DNA of 64,000 bases from Pseudoalteromonas caenipelagi. Lineage in GTDB: Bacteria; Pseudomonadota; Gammaproteobacteria; Enterobacterales; Alteromonadaceae. Every line of letters starts with the position of its first letter. The stretch's first letter is position 1. Shown piece by piece: positions 16,536 to 26,446 of the stretch. A program made the position numbers and the translations under genes. The stretch is taken from positions 744,001 to 808,000 of the forward strand of contig NZ_JABBPG010000002.1 of the NCBI RefSeq assembly GCF_013140855.1, read 5' to 3'. A model generated the notes under the pieces. That model saw only the letters and a program-made list of their open reading frames with translations. It did no database searches and was not told where the DNA came from.

Positions 16536-18416
16536 TTAATATTGACCGACTAAGCTCACACCTGAGAAGCTACTATAGCCGTTTAGCATAATGTGGTATG
16601 TACCACCTGTGCCTGAGTTTAATGAACAGCTTTCACTGTTACCGTTTTTCCAAGGGCGACAGTCGTAGCTAGATAGTGTTGGTGCTGAGCCTTTTTTAAC
16701 GTAAAGGTCTGCATCGCCGCTACCACCAGAGATAGACACATTTAAAGTAACATTAGCTGGTACTTCAATGGTGTAGTTTAATTGCTGGCCTGAAGTACCA
16801 GATAAGTTTGAAACTGGTTCGCCATTTTGTAGACAGTTGCTACCACAACCACCTGTGTCACCACCTACTGTTGCAGTTAATGTTGCACCGCTGTATGAAG
16901 AGTAACCGTGTAACATTGCAAACCACTCGCCACCCGCAGGGTTTGCGAAGTCGCACTGCTCTGCATTACCATTTTTGTACGGACGACATTGGTAATCGTT
17001 CATTGTTGGCATGCTACCTTGTTTAACATATAAATCAGCATCACCTGAACCGCCGCCTAGTACAAACGATAGTGCATCGCTGCCAGCAGGTACGTCAATT
17101 TTGAAGTAGCTTGTTGAGCCAGTTGCGCCAGACACCGCTTGGCCTTGACCACTGAATAACTCGGTTACATCAGGTTCAACAATTGGACCTGCTGCCGCTT
17201 GTAACAACTCGTTTGGTGAACCTGATTTAGCATCGGAGATCTTGTTCTTGGCGCTCTTATCGCTAAGCATTTGGTCGATTTGAGCTGGTGTTAAGCTTGG
17301 GTTTTCATCTAGGTATAATGCCACAGTACCCGCAACGTGCGGTGATGCCATAGACGTACCGCTGATAGTATTAGTTGCTGTGTTTGAGTTATACCAAGCT
17401 GATTTAATGCTTGAACCTGGCGCGTAAATATCTAGACAATTACCATAGTTTGAGAAGCTTGAACGGCCATCGCTACTTGTGGTTGAACCAACAGTGATAG
17501 CGTCAGCTGCACGTGCAGGCGAGTAGTTACATGCGCTGCTGTTATCATTACCCGCTGCGACAACAAAGGTAATACCAGATGCTACTGCACTGTTTACCGC
17601 GTCATCGGTTGCTTGAGATGCGCCGCCGCCTAAACTCATGTTTGCAACTGATGGGCCGCTGGCGTTGTTTTTCACCCAGTTGATACCTGCGATAACACCT
17701 GAATTTGAACCTGAACCGCTACAGCTCAACACTCGCACGCCAACGACGTTTACATTTTTGGCTACACCGTAAGTTGAACCACCAATAGTACCTGCTACGT
17801 GCGTACCGTGGCCGTTACAGTCAGTTGCATCTGAGTCGTTGTCAATAAAGTCATAACCATGGCTTGCGCGGTTACCAAATTCATTGTGGCTAATTAATAC
17901 ACCTGTATCGATTACATAGGCAGTAACACCAGAGCCATCGTAGTCATAGTGGTATACATTGTTAAGCGGTAAGTCTTGCTGATCGATACGGTCTAAGCCC
18001 CAAACTGCATTGTTTTGGTCGCCTTGGATCTCAATCATTTTTTGCTCTGCTTTAACATCAACCATTGGCTCTACCGAAACAATCTGGTCTTGCTCAATGT
18101 ATTTGATGTTGCCATCTTTTAGCATCGCATGTATCTGGCTTTTGTTGGCTTTTACAAGTACGCCACTAAGTGCAGTACCAAAGTTACGCTCTACACGCAC
18201 ATTATACTTGGTCTCTAAATTGTTACCTTGCGAATGGAGATAAGCATTCATGCGTTTTGCATCCTTTGGATCAATAACGCTTGGGGTATCAAATACCACA
18301 ATGTACTTATCTTCAATCGCTTTATCAGCTTGAACAGGTAGCATTTTTGCTGCATAGCTATGTGTTGCAGCAAGACCAAGAGTAACTGCTAAAGTGAGAG
18401 TGCTTAGCTTTGTCAT
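16536..18416 (-). CDS. Secreted subtilisin-like serine protease with two PPC domains
   Basis: A 626-residue secreted S8 protease, proteinase K-like. It has a signal peptide (1-22), an I9-type propeptide (about 36-118), and a catalytic domain with the triad in VIDTGV (Asp170), NGHGTHVAG (His near 204) and [11 protein letters not shown] (Ser near 350). Two bacterial pre-peptidase C-terminal (PPC) beta-sandwich domains follow, each with SGDADLYVK; the linker between them holds a cysteine pair. PPC domains are usually trimmed off after secretion. The ribosome site AAAGGAAATAAT is good. It is a single gene, as is usual for the extracellular proteases of marine Pseudoalteromonas. Confidence 0.92.
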   Translation of the reverse strand: MTKLSTLTLAVTLGLAATHSYAAKMLPVQADKAIEDKYIVVFDTPSVIDPKDAKRMNAYLHSQGNNLETKYNVRVERNFGTALSGVLVKANKSQIHAMLKDGNIKYIEQDQIVSVEPMVDVKAEQKMIEIQGDQNNAVWGLDRIDQQDLPLNNVYHYDYDGSGVTAYVIDTGVLISHNEFGNRASHGYDFIDNDSDATDCNGHGTHVAGTIGGSTYGVAKNVNVVGVRVLSCSGSGSNSGVIAGINWVKNNASGPSVANMSLGGGASQATDDAVNSAVASGITFVVAAGNDNSSACNYSPARAADAITVGSTTSSDGRSSFSNYGNCLDIYAPGSSIKSAWYNSNTATNTISGTSMASPHVAGTVALYLDENPSLTPAQIDQMLSDKSAKNKISDAKSGSPNELLQAAAGPIVEPDVTELFSGQGQAVSGATGSTSYFKIDVPAGSDALSFVLGGGSGDADLYVKQGSMPTMNDYQCRPYKNGNAEQCDFANPAGGEWFAMLHGYSSYSGATLTATVGGDTGGCGSNCLQNGEPVSNLSGTSGQQLNYTIEVPANVTLNVSISGGSGDADLYVKKGSAPTLSSYDCRPWKNGNSESCSLNSGTGGTYHIMLNGYSSFSGVSLVGQY

Positions 18417-18723
18417 ATTATTTCCTTTACATGTTGTTTTGATTGGATTCGTTTTTACGATGACTTAAAATGAACAAAAAATAAACTCTATTGTTATAAT
18501 TTTTTAACTTCGGATTAACCTAAAATGTACAATAAATGTTATAAGGAAGTTACCCAATAATTGTTGAAGCAACTCGTCGAAAAGCCGACAGCTAGAGCCT
18601 TTGCACGACTTTATTAGAAAATTAATGGTTGAATAAGCACCCAAACTTGCTAATATAGCAATAAGTAATTAGTTATTCTTTTTTGTTATAACTGTTGGGT
18701 TCGATATAAAGAAAGGTCCTGTC

Positions 18724-21009
18724 ATGTCTGAGCAACAAGCACTAAGCCAAATTTATTTAGATGCAAATGCCACTACACCCGTATTGCCAAAGGCTGCCAA
18801 AGCGGCTTTGTCTACCATGGAAACCATGTTTGGTAACCCGAGCAGTAGCCATATCAGTGGTTTGCAGGCAAAGCAAATCATGGATGAAACACGTCGTAAA
18901 GCGGTACAAGTATTAGGGGCTGGCTCTGGACAGGTTATTTTTACCAGCGGTGCAACGGAAGGGATCCAAACGGGTATTTTATCAGCCTTGTGTGCCGCAA
19001 AAGGTAAAATGCATGCACATAAGCAATATAGCATTTTATATGGCGCCACTGAGCACAAAGCAGTACCTGAGTCGCTTAAGCATTGGAATAAAGTGTTAGA
19101 AATCGATGCGCAGATAAAGGCTATTCCTGTGGATGAAAAAGGTACGCTTGATTACGATTTCATAGCAAAAGAAGTACCCAATGCACTGATGATTTGCACC
19201 ATGGCGGTGAACAACGAAACGGGTGTTTATCAAGATTTGTCAGCACTAGAGATGGTGATTAGAGGCCATAATGCCGATGTTTTTTGGATGGTTGACTGTG
19301 TTCAAGCATTGGGTAAACGTGGTTTAGAATTGGCGAATACCAGTATTGACTATGCGCCATTTAGTGGCCACAAGCTATATGCCCCTAAGGGCATTGGTTT
19401 TGTGTACATTCGCGAAGGTGCGCCTTTTACGCCATTTATTGCCGGTGGCGGACAAGAGGGCGGATTGCGCTCAGGCACAGAAAACTTGCCGGGCTTAGCG
19501 GCTTTGAATGTGATTTTTGATGAGCTGCTAGACAATGGGGATGGCGTGTTTGCCAATGCAGGTCAGCTACAGTTGTTCCGATCTCAGTTGGCGCTTGCGT
19601 TAAAAAATGCCTTTCCGACCGTAGTTTTCAACCATGACTTTGCGAATAGCGTACCAACAACGCTGAATTTTGCCATACCAGGTTTTAGCTCCAAAGAGAT
19701 CATGGATTTATTTGATGCGGCAAATCTTCGCGTTAGCTCAGGGTCAGCATGTAGCTCAAAAGTGACCCGTAGTTTTGTACTGGATGCAATGGGCCTGCCA
19801 GCTTGGCAAAGTGAATCGGCTATTAGAATGTCATTTGGTCCAGCGGTAACCCAACAGCAAATTGATCAAGCCTGCGACCGTATTCATCACTGTGCACAAG
19901 CTTTAGGCCATAGTTGTTTGCTCAATGCGACCGGTAACATTGATGAAAAAACCCAGTTGCAAGGCTTGGTGCAATTTAAAGTCGGTGGCAGTTGTAGCTG
20001 GTTATATGCTGATCCTGTTACCAAAACGGCAGTGATCATTGACCCGTTGCCCGAGTTAAGTAATCGCTTACTAACCATTTTACAATGTCAGCAGTTGCAG
20101 TTAGTTGCGGCGATTGATACCCATGGTCATGCTGATCACCAATCTGGGCGCATAGCTTTAGCGAAAGCACATTTAGACAATCAACATGCTGATTATCTAG
20201 GCTGGCCTGTAGAGACAACTGAAGTAGAAATAGCACAGCGCCGCTTTGCGGCAATTTCAATTGGCGATAAATATTTGGTCCGTATTGCCACACCTGGGCA
20301 TACTGAAGATAGTATCTCTTTGGTGTTATGTGACAAAGATAAGTTGCTAAGTGGTGCGCTTGATGTCAGTTACGTTTTTTGTGGTGACTTAGTGTTAATG
20401 GGCAGCCTTGGCAGAACTAACTTTTCGACAAGTGATGCAAAGCAGATGTATCAAAGTTTACAATCATTAGCGCAGCTTGTTGGAGATCAAAGTTTACTGT
20501 GCCCTAGCCATGACTATCACAATGAATTTGTTACCAATTTTAAAGCTGAATCCTCTAGAAATTCGCTGTTAAATGATGTGTTAAACGGTGCAGTCACAGT
20601 TGAGCAGTTTGTTGAGCGTAAGGTTGAGTTAGATAAAAATATCAATGACCAAACTGGTGAAGAAATCATGTGTGGTGCGTTTACCGGCTCATGCACTAAG
20701 AAGCATCTGCAAGAATATAACGGATCTGAGCTTAAAGAAAAATTGCAAAGAGATTCTCAGGTTAAGCTAATCGACATTCGTGAACCTCATGAGTACGCAC
20801 TCAATCATGATCAAGAGTTTGATATGAATGTGCCACTGACTCGCTTAACTGACTTTATTTGCCAGCAGCAGCATAATAAGTCGCAAGAACTTATTTTGGT
20901 GTGTCGAAGTGGTAGTCGCTCACAAGTGGCTGCAAATGCGCTTGCTCGTTTAGGATTTGACAATGTAGGGCACCTAAAAGGTGGCTATGCGCTTTGCCAA
21001 TCATCTTAA
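18724..21009 (+). CDS. Cysteine desulfurase / MBL-fold persulfide dioxygenase-like / rhodanese fusion
   Basis: A 761-residue fusion. Residues about 8-395 are a class V aminotransferase of the cysteine desulfurase type, with ATEG, PLP lysine in SGHKLYAPKG and the mobile-loop catalytic cysteine in SSGSACSS. Residues about 410-625 are a metallo-beta-lactamase domain with DTHGHADHQSG, ATPGHTEDS and FCGDLV, closest in style to ETHE1-type persulfide dioxygenases. Residues about 665-760 are a rhodanese domain with active-site cysteine in VCRSGSRSQ. It probably removes sulfur from cysteine and handles the persulfide in one chain. The start has AAAGGTCCTGTC upstream. No Isc/Suf genes are adjacent. Confidence 0.85.
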   Translation: MSEQQALSQIYLDANATTPVLPKAAKAALSTMETMFGNPSSSHISGLQAKQIMDETRRKAVQVLGAGSGQVIFTSGATEGIQTGILSALCAAKGKMHAHKQYSILYGATEHKAVPESLKHWNKVLEIDAQIKAIPVDEKGTLDYDFIAKEVPNALMICTMAVNNETGVYQDLSALEMVIRGHNADVFWMVDCVQALGKRGLELANTSIDYAPFSGHKLYAPKGIGFVYIREGAPFTPFIAGGGQEGGLRSGTENLPGLAALNVIFDELLDNGDGVFANAGQLQLFRSQLALALKNAFPTVVFNHDFANSVPTTLNFAIPGFSSKEIMDLFDAANLRVSSGSACSSKVTRSFVLDAMGLPAWQSESAIRMSFGPAVTQQQIDQACDRIHHCAQALGHSCLLNATGNIDEKTQLQGLVQFKVGGSCSWLYADPVTKTAVIIDPLPELSNRLLTILQCQQLQLVAAIDTHGHADHQSGRIALAKAHLDNQHADYLGWPVETTEVEIAQRRFAAISIGDKYLVRIATPGHTEDSISLVLCDKDKLLSGALDVSYVFCGDLVLMGSLGRTNFSTSDAKQMYQSLQSLAQLVGDQSLLCPSHDYHNEFVTNFKAESSRNSLLNDVLNGAVTVEQFVERKVELDKNINDQTGEEIMCGAFTGSCTKKHLQEYNGSELKEKLQRDSQVKLIDIREPHEYALNHDQEFDMNVPLTRLTDFICQQQHNKSQELILVCRSGSRSQVAANALARLGFDNVGHLKGGYALCQSS

Positions 21010-21021
21010 GTGAGCTTATGT

Positions 21022-21044
21022 AAAGGGCCTTTACAAGGCCCTTT
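21022..21044. terminator. Terminator hairpin between convergent genes
   Basis: A 10-bp stem (AAAGGGCCTT / AAGGCCCTTT) with a 3-nt loop, 12 nt after the fusion gene and just beyond the end of the convergent permease gene. The following T run is short. Confidence 0.7.
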
Positions 21045-21049
21045 CTGAT

Positions 21050-23551
21050 TTATTGCTCTACAAGTAAGCTTCTCACGTTATTCGTAAACTGTTTTCTAGT
21101 AAAAAACAGACCAAGTAATGTGATAATAATTACAATACACAGCGCTTGTATTAACAAAGCAAAGTGATCGGGGTTGTAAGCTAACCCTAACTCATATTGA
21201 TAAAATGCGTTCATTGTAAAATACACGCAAGCGAAAGCGCTTATGGTGGGGAGTAGTGTTATGATCAGCCATTCATAAGTGGCAATTTTATATTGCTGTG
21301 TTTTATTCAGCCCAAAACTAACTAACAAGCCATTACGTTTTTTATCTTCTAATAAGTGCCTTTGAATGGCAGCAATAATCAGTAATATGGTCAGCACACT
21401 GATCAATCCGCTATACATAAACACTGCGCCCGTTAGTATGTTTAAGTAGGTGCGCGTTTTTGACAATATACTATCTATGGATTGTAACCGCATGGTTGGG
21501 TGAGCTTGCCAGAGATCAGTCAATTGCGGCCATGCTTTTTCTGTTAGCTGAGCGCTGCCCATGCTGTATATCGAAGCATTAGGCACCGGCTTTGAGGATT
21601 GAGCCACAAACCAAAAAGTGATATTGCTACTACCAGATACAAAGCTATGCACAGATGCCACGTTGAACACTTGTGTTTGTTCCGTCATTTGCATACTTAT
21701 TTGGTCGCCTAGTTTTAGATTAAGCTCGTTAAATACTTCGTCTTCAACAGAAATGTTAATTAAAGTATTCGAGTTAACCGCACTACTCCACTGGCCCTGT
21801 TCTAACTTATTGTTACTAGGCAAGCGTTCGCTCCAATGCAAACGAATGGGCTTTTGTACGGTGCTGAGCGTATCACTAACAGGAATATCAGCATCATACA
21901 GAGGTGTGTTGTTAATATGCGTGAGTTGTGCGTATTGGTACTGATAAAGCTCTTTGAGTTCACTACCATTACGTGCTAAAAACTGCTCCAGTGCCGTCCT
22001 TTGAGGGGGATTTATTTGGGTGATTAGCAAGTTACCTTGTTGTGTGTATTTAAAATGTTCAAGCATAGAGGTAATGTCTTGATGTACTCGAGCGGCCATC
22101 AATAATAAGGTGATACTCAGACCCAAAGACATCATTTGCGCGGCTTTAACCGTGATACGTTGACGCATCAAGTATAAAGTAAAGCCCAGTAACTTCCCGT
22201 GCTTGCCAAGCCCCCATCTCCCAAGGTTTAATACCAACGTGCTCACAGCCAGCAACCCAACAATGCATAGGGTTAAGCTGCCTAATAGCAATGTAGTTAA
22301 CGTCCAGTTATCTGAGTACCAGTAGACAATCCCCGCCATCATCATGCTTAGAAAAAATACATTGAGAGATAAATGTGTAACTTTAGCGCAGTGTGCTGCT
22401 AAGAGTTGAATAGGTTGGGTTCTGAATACGTTAATCCAGACTGGTAAAAATAATCCAAAATACAAAGCACTACACAATACCAGCACGTTTAGTAAATCAA
22501 GAGGCTGCCAAATAAGCGTAAAATCCGGCATCAAGTTTTGCGTTGATTGCTCAAACACCCCAGCACTGAATATGGCCAACACCAGTGCCGGCGCAAAGCT
22601 TAAAAGCAGAGTAAATAGGCTATTGCATAGCAGAATATGTAGTTTGTATTTTTTGTCCATACCATTGGCTAAGCACACAGCAATAAAGCGGCTTAAAGCA
22701 TGACTGGTTTTACGACTCGAGAGTAACAAAGTGATACCAGCGAGGATGATGAGCAATACACTTAAAAGACCTAAGAACTTTTCTACCCTTTGGTATATGG
22801 CCGCAACCGGATGCTGTCCTAAAACTTTGCTGAATAGTTGACTATCTGGCATTGTTTTTTGGATTTTTTGAATGTCTTCTATATGCTCATCATTGTGATT
22901 AAATAAGTATCGGTACTGCTTTACTTGCAGTTGTTGTGCTTGAATACTGTCACGGTGAACTAATGCGCGCATATCGCTAGAATGTCCTTCGTGTAGGCGG
23001 TCTGGTTCGTGTAATAGATAGGCTTTGAATAATAATAGGGTATTACCCAATATGAGCGTTTCGCCTATTTCTATATCCAGAGCTGCAGCAAGCCTTGGCT
23101 CTAACCATATGTGATTAATACTAGGCGCTTCGGAACTTTGTTTGCCTATAAGCGTCTTGCTTTGGCTGTATTCTAGCTGGCCTTGTAAAGGATAATTATT
23201 ATCGACCGCTTTTAATTGCACTAATTGGTGATTTGCAGCGTGCGTGAAGGTGATGTTATAGAGCTGAGTTTGACTACCTTTAGAGGCAATGCGGTTTAAT
23301 GCAGCTAGTTCCTTGCTTGGGATTTGACGATTCATTTGAATGACGCTGTCAGCACCCAAAAGTTGCTTCAGGTTCTGAGTTAGGTAGTTGTCGACTCCTT
23401 GTGCAACAAGCGTGATAAAGCATAAATAAAAAAACAAAACGCTTAAACTGGCTAATGTTAACCAGTTTTGCCCTTTCTTAGTGAGTAGCAGGGTTTGTTG
23501 TAGTGCAACAGAGCAAACGTTTAGAGCGGGGGATGAGTGATTAGCGAACAT
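21050..23551 (-). CDS. FtsX/YbbP-like ABC transporter permease
   Basis: An 833-residue inner-membrane permease of the MacB/FtsX superfamily. It has an N-terminal membrane helix (about 35-60), a large extracytoplasmic region, and two groups of membrane helices (about 260-470 and 700-825), the usual ~800-residue two-module layout of YbbP/LolC-like permeases. Its first codons overlap the end of the ATPase gene by 11 nt, so they form one transporter. Such systems export lipids, antibiotics or peptides, or act as mechanotransmission devices; no substrate is visible. The divergent two-component system and operator next to it suggest envelope-stress or drug-induced expression. Confidence 0.85.
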   Translation of the reverse strand: MFANHSSPALNVCSVALQQTLLLTKKGQNWLTLASLSVLFFYLCFITLVAQGVDNYLTQNLKQLLGADSVIQMNRQIPSKELAALNRIASKGSQTQLYNITFTHAANHQLVQLKAVDNNYPLQGQLEYSQSKTLIGKQSSEAPSINHIWLEPRLAAALDIEIGETLILGNTLLLFKAYLLHEPDRLHEGHSSDMRALVHRDSIQAQQLQVKQYRYLFNHNDEHIEDIQKIQKTMPDSQLFSKVLGQHPVAAIYQRVEKFLGLLSVLLIILAGITLLLSSRKTSHALSRFIAVCLANGMDKKYKLHILLCNSLFTLLLSFAPALVLAIFSAGVFEQSTQNLMPDFTLIWQPLDLLNVLVLCSALYFGLFLPVWINVFRTQPIQLLAAHCAKVTHLSLNVFFLSMMMAGIVYWYSDNWTLTTLLLGSLTLCIVGLLAVSTLVLNLGRWGLGKHGKLLGFTLYLMRQRITVKAAQMMSLGLSITLLLMAARVHQDITSMLEHFKYTQQGNLLITQINPPQRTALEQFLARNGSELKELYQYQYAQLTHINNTPLYDADIPVSDTLSTVQKPIRLHWSERLPSNNKLEQGQWSSAVNSNTLINISVEDEVFNELNLKLGDQISMQMTEQTQVFNVASVHSFVSGSSNITFWFVAQSSKPVPNASIYSMGSAQLTEKAWPQLTDLWQAHPTMRLQSIDSILSKTRTYLNILTGAVFMYSGLISVLTILLIIAAIQRHLLEDKKRNGLLVSFGLNKTQQYKIATYEWLIITLLPTISAFACVYFTMNAFYQYELGLAYNPDHFALLIQALCIVIIITLLGLFFTRKQFTNNVRSLLVEQ

Positions 23552-24215
23552 GTGTCAGTGCTCCGTTTGCGAGGCAATATTGGCTATCTAACTGTTGTGC
23601 AAACGATAAATTATGTGTCACCAGTACCAATGTGGTTTGATTACTACGAGCAAATTGACACATTAGAGATGCCACTTCACTGGCGGTGTGTTCATCTAGG
23701 TTACCTGTTGGCTCGTCTGCAAAAATAATGCTTGGTTTATTTACAAACGCCCTAGCTATAGCAACACGCTGTTGCTCGCCACCACTTAATTTACTGATAG
23801 GCTGATTTTTCCTCTCAGATAAGCCAACATTATCTAACCACTGAGCTGCTTTTACTTCGGCATCTTTTATAGCTCGAAGTTTTAAAGGTAACGCAACATT
23901 ATTGAGCGCATCAAGCTCTGGTAAAAGATGAAATTGTTGAAAAACAAAGCCACTATGTTGGCGAAGGTAGCGCTGCTCCACTGATCTACCACCGTGTGTG
24001 AAGGTCAAGCTGCCTTGTTGGACGCTTTCAAGTCCAGCGAGCAAACTAAGCAAAGTTGACTTACCACTCCCTGATGCACCAGTAATGGCAATGTGTTCAC
24101 CACTTTGAACTGTTAAAGATAATTCATTGATTAAATTTAGCTCGTTTCCAGAGTTGAGGGTTACTTGATGACTCAATTTAGTTGCAGTTAAAGCGATGCC
24201 TGGACTATTTTGCAT
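23541..24215 (-). CDS. ABC transporter ATPase, LolD/MacB-like
   Basis: A 224-residue ATP-binding subunit. Walker A is GASGSGKST, the Q loop region is FVFQQFH, the signature is LSGGEQQR, Walker B is [12 protein letters not shown], and the H-loop is VTHN. This set is typical of the LolD/MacB/YbbA class that pairs with FtsX-type permeases. The start has AAGGAGTATACGTC upstream. It is the first gene of a two-gene minus-strand operon with the permease, divergent from the regulator at 24353 across a 137-nt region holding an operator-like repeat. Confidence 0.9.
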   Translation of the reverse strand: MQNSPGIALTATKLSHQVTLNSGNELNLINELSLTVQSGEHIAITGASGSGKSTLLSLLAGLESVQQGSLTFTHGGRSVEQRYLRQHSGFVFQQFHLLPELDALNNVALPLKLRAIKDAEVKAAQWLDNVGLSERKNQPISKLSGGEQQRVAIARAFVNKPSIIFADEPTGNLDEHTASEVASLMCQFARSNQTTLVLVTHNLSFAQQLDSQYCLANGALTHVR

Positions 24216-24261
24216 GACGTATACTCCTTAATAATTATCATGCTAAGGTGACAGCCCCAGC

Positions 24262-24300
24262 GTGAAGACAGTGTGAAGCCCAATTTCACATCTGTTTCAC
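24262..24300. promoter_or_regulatory. Operator-like inverted pair of 11-bp-period direct repeats
   Basis: GTGAA occurs at 24262 and 24273, and the inverse TTCAC at 24285 and 24296. Each pair has an 11-bp period, and the two pairs face each other around CCCAAT. OmpR/PhoB-type response regulators bind direct repeats with about one helical turn of period, so this is the expected form of a double site. It lies between the divergent ATPase gene and the OmpR-type regulator gene. Confidence 0.65.
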
Positions 24301-24352
24301 ATGTTGTTTTTTAAATTATGTGACACATAGCTTGCTTATGGATGGAGTAATA

Positions 24353-25054
24353 ATGCCAACAAGCCCTATCAAAGTCCTACTGGTGGAAGACCAAGCGGAT
24401 ATTAGCCGAAATATTGCCGATTATTTTGAGTCAAAAGGTTCTGTGGTCGACTTTGCTTACGATGGAGAGCAAGGTTTATCGCTCGCTTTGAGCAATTATT
24501 ATGATTGTATTGTGCTTGATTTAATGTTGCCTAAAATGGATGGCTTGCAAGTGTGTTTGCAAGTTAGGAAAATTGCAGATAGGCACATTCCTATTATTAT
24601 GCTTACAGCGCGAGACACGCTTGATGATAAACTACAAGGGTTTGGGCAAGGCGCGGATGATTATTTGACTAAACCTTTTGCGTTGGAAGAGTTGTGGGTG
24701 CGTTGTATGGCGTTGTCGCAACGTCATACACTGAATACCTCTCATACTCTCACTATTGGTGATATCTCTCTAAACAAGCAAACCTTTCATGTTACGCGTC
24801 AAGGAAAAGAGGTGTTTTTACAACCAATACCACTAAAAATACTACGAGTGTTGATGGAATCTCACCCTAGAGCCATTAGTCGTAGCGAGTTATGTGAAAA
24901 GATCTGGGGAGATGAACCAACAGACTCAGATGCTTTACGTTCGCACATTTATCAGCTTCGCAAAGCCATAGACAAACCCTTTTCGTCACCTGTGATCAAA
25001 ACTTTACACGGTGTTGGCTTTGCGCTTGACGTTATATCCAACGTTACTAAATAG
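24353..25054 (+). CDS. OmpR-family response regulator
   Basis: A 233-residue DNA-binding response regulator. The receiver domain (about 1-120) has the acidic start VLLVEDQ, the phosphorylated aspartate in CIVLDLMLPKMDG, TARD and the KPF lysine. A winged-helix OmpR/PhoB domain follows (about 130-228), ending KTLHGVGFAL. The start is set at 24353 because GGAG lies 7 nt upstream; the longer frame from 24320 has no ribosome site. The partner kinase follows after 12 nt. The divergent ABC operon is the most likely target. Confidence 0.92.
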   Translation: MPTSPIKVLLVEDQADISRNIADYFESKGSVVDFAYDGEQGLSLALSNYYDCIVLDLMLPKMDGLQVCLQVRKIADRHIPIIMLTARDTLDDKLQGFGQGADDYLTKPFALEELWVRCMALSQRHTLNTSHTLTIGDISLNKQTFHVTRQGKEVFLQPIPLKILRVLMESHPRAISRSELCEKIWGDEPTDSDALRSHIYQLRKAIDKPFSSPVIKTLHGVGFALDVISNVTK

Positions 25055-25066
25055 AGTCGGCAAACT

Positions 25067-26317
25067 ATGAAAATAACGCAGCTTCGTAATCGTATAGTCG
25101 TTTATTTTGTTGGCAGTACGTTACTGACCAGTGTGTTGTTTGGGATAAGTAGCTTTTTTATCGCCTACAACGTAGAAGACCAATTTTTTAACGACTTACT
25201 TAAAGACGAAGTAAAACTAGTACAAACTCAAATATCACAGGGGCAAGAGCCTCAACCTAAGCTTGATTTTGTGCATTATGTTAAGTATCAAGCGCTGTTG
25301 CCTGAGACCGTATTAACGGTATTACAGGATGAACCAAATCGACGTGAGTTTGCCGGTGAAAATGGTCAGCATTTTCATCTTTTTAAATTAAAAGACCAGT
25401 CTGGTTTTTTGATAGCTGAAGTTAGTGAACACCTCGTAGTGCGAAAGTTCACTGAAGGTATGGTGTATTTCTTACTGATTATTTGTGCGTTTGCGTGTTT
25501 AATCGCCATGGTGATGGGATTTGCTTCGTATAAAATTTCCAAACGATTACTGAAGCCGCTGGATGATATTATGGATATTTTAACCAATGCGCCAGTCGAT
25601 AAACTACCCCAAGGATTTGCGAACAAGTTCAACAACGATGAAATCGGCGCGTTTGCGAAAACGTTAGAGTCTGCGCTGGCAAGGATCCGTGCGTTTATAA
25701 GTCGAGAGCAATTGTTTACTCGAGATGTCTCTCATGAACTACGGACGCCAGTTACAATCAGCCAAGGTGCGCTGACATTGTTAAAACAGACGCAGTTAGA
25801 TGAGCAACAGTCATCTTTGGTGCAACGGATTGATGTTGCACAACAACAAATAGAACAAAGTTTAACCATTTTGTTAGCACTGGCACGCGAAGACACCATC
25901 GGACAAGGTAAAAGCCGCTTATTGTTGGCGATAGAGCAAAGTGTAATACAGCAGTATGAGCACTTATCAGGCAAAGATATTGAGTTAAATATTGATGTTG
26001 GTGAGCAAATTGAAGTGCCAGTCGCGCAGACCATTTTACTTATTTTGTTAAATAACTTACTAGGCAATGCATTTAAATACACGACGCAAGGCGCAATCAC
26101 CATCACCTTTAATAATAACACGTTGTGTATTGAAGACACGGGGCAGGGAATTGGAAATGATGCGCAAGCATTTATTTTTGAAGACGGATTTAAAGGCGAA
26201 AATAGCCAAGGTTTAGGGCTGGGTTTGAACATAGTGAAACGCTTGTGTGAAAAGTTATCGCTACAGTATTCGCTCACAAGTAGTGAATCGGGAACGCGAG
26301 TGGAGATTATATTTTAA
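25067..26317 (+). CDS. Sensor histidine kinase
   Basis: A 416-residue membrane kinase. It has TM1 (about 10-31), a periplasmic domain of about 100 residues, TM2 (about 130-150), a HAMP linker, a dimerisation domain with the phosphorylated histidine in DVSHELRTPV, and a catalytic domain with N box LLGNAFKY, G1 EDTGQGIG and G2 GLGLGLNIVKR. It pairs with the regulator 12 nt upstream. The signal sensed in the small periplasmic domain is unknown; the nearby exporter suggests an envelope or drug signal. Confidence 0.92.
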   Translation: MKITQLRNRIVVYFVGSTLLTSVLFGISSFFIAYNVEDQFFNDLLKDEVKLVQTQISQGQEPQPKLDFVHYVKYQALLPETVLTVLQDEPNRREFAGENGQHFHLFKLKDQSGFLIAEVSEHLVVRKFTEGMVYFLLIICAFACLIAMVMGFASYKISKRLLKPLDDIMDILTNAPVDKLPQGFANKFNNDEIGAFAKTLESALARIRAFISREQLFTRDVSHELRTPVTISQGALTLLKQTQLDEQQSSLVQRIDVAQQQIEQSLTILLALAREDTIGQGKSRLLLAIEQSVIQQYEHLSGKDIELNIDVGEQIEVPVAQTILLILLNNLLGNAFKYTTQGAITITFNNNTLCIEDTGQGIGNDAQAFIFEDGFKGENSQGLGLGLNIVKRLCEKLSLQYSLTSSESGTRVEIIF

Positions 26318-26446
26318 TGCCACGGTTCCTCGTCATCTTGATAAAAAGGGGCTGGGTTAAGCTGTGATTTGGACTAAATCTAAGCTGTATTTGTTTTGCC
26401 AAAACAGGCATGCTAAACGAAAGCCCGTTTAGGAATACCAAAAAGC

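Noticed and set aside
25732..26277. 181-codon open frame on the minus strand
   Set aside because: Antisense to the well-supported histidine kinase; composition follows the codon pattern of the plus-strand gene.
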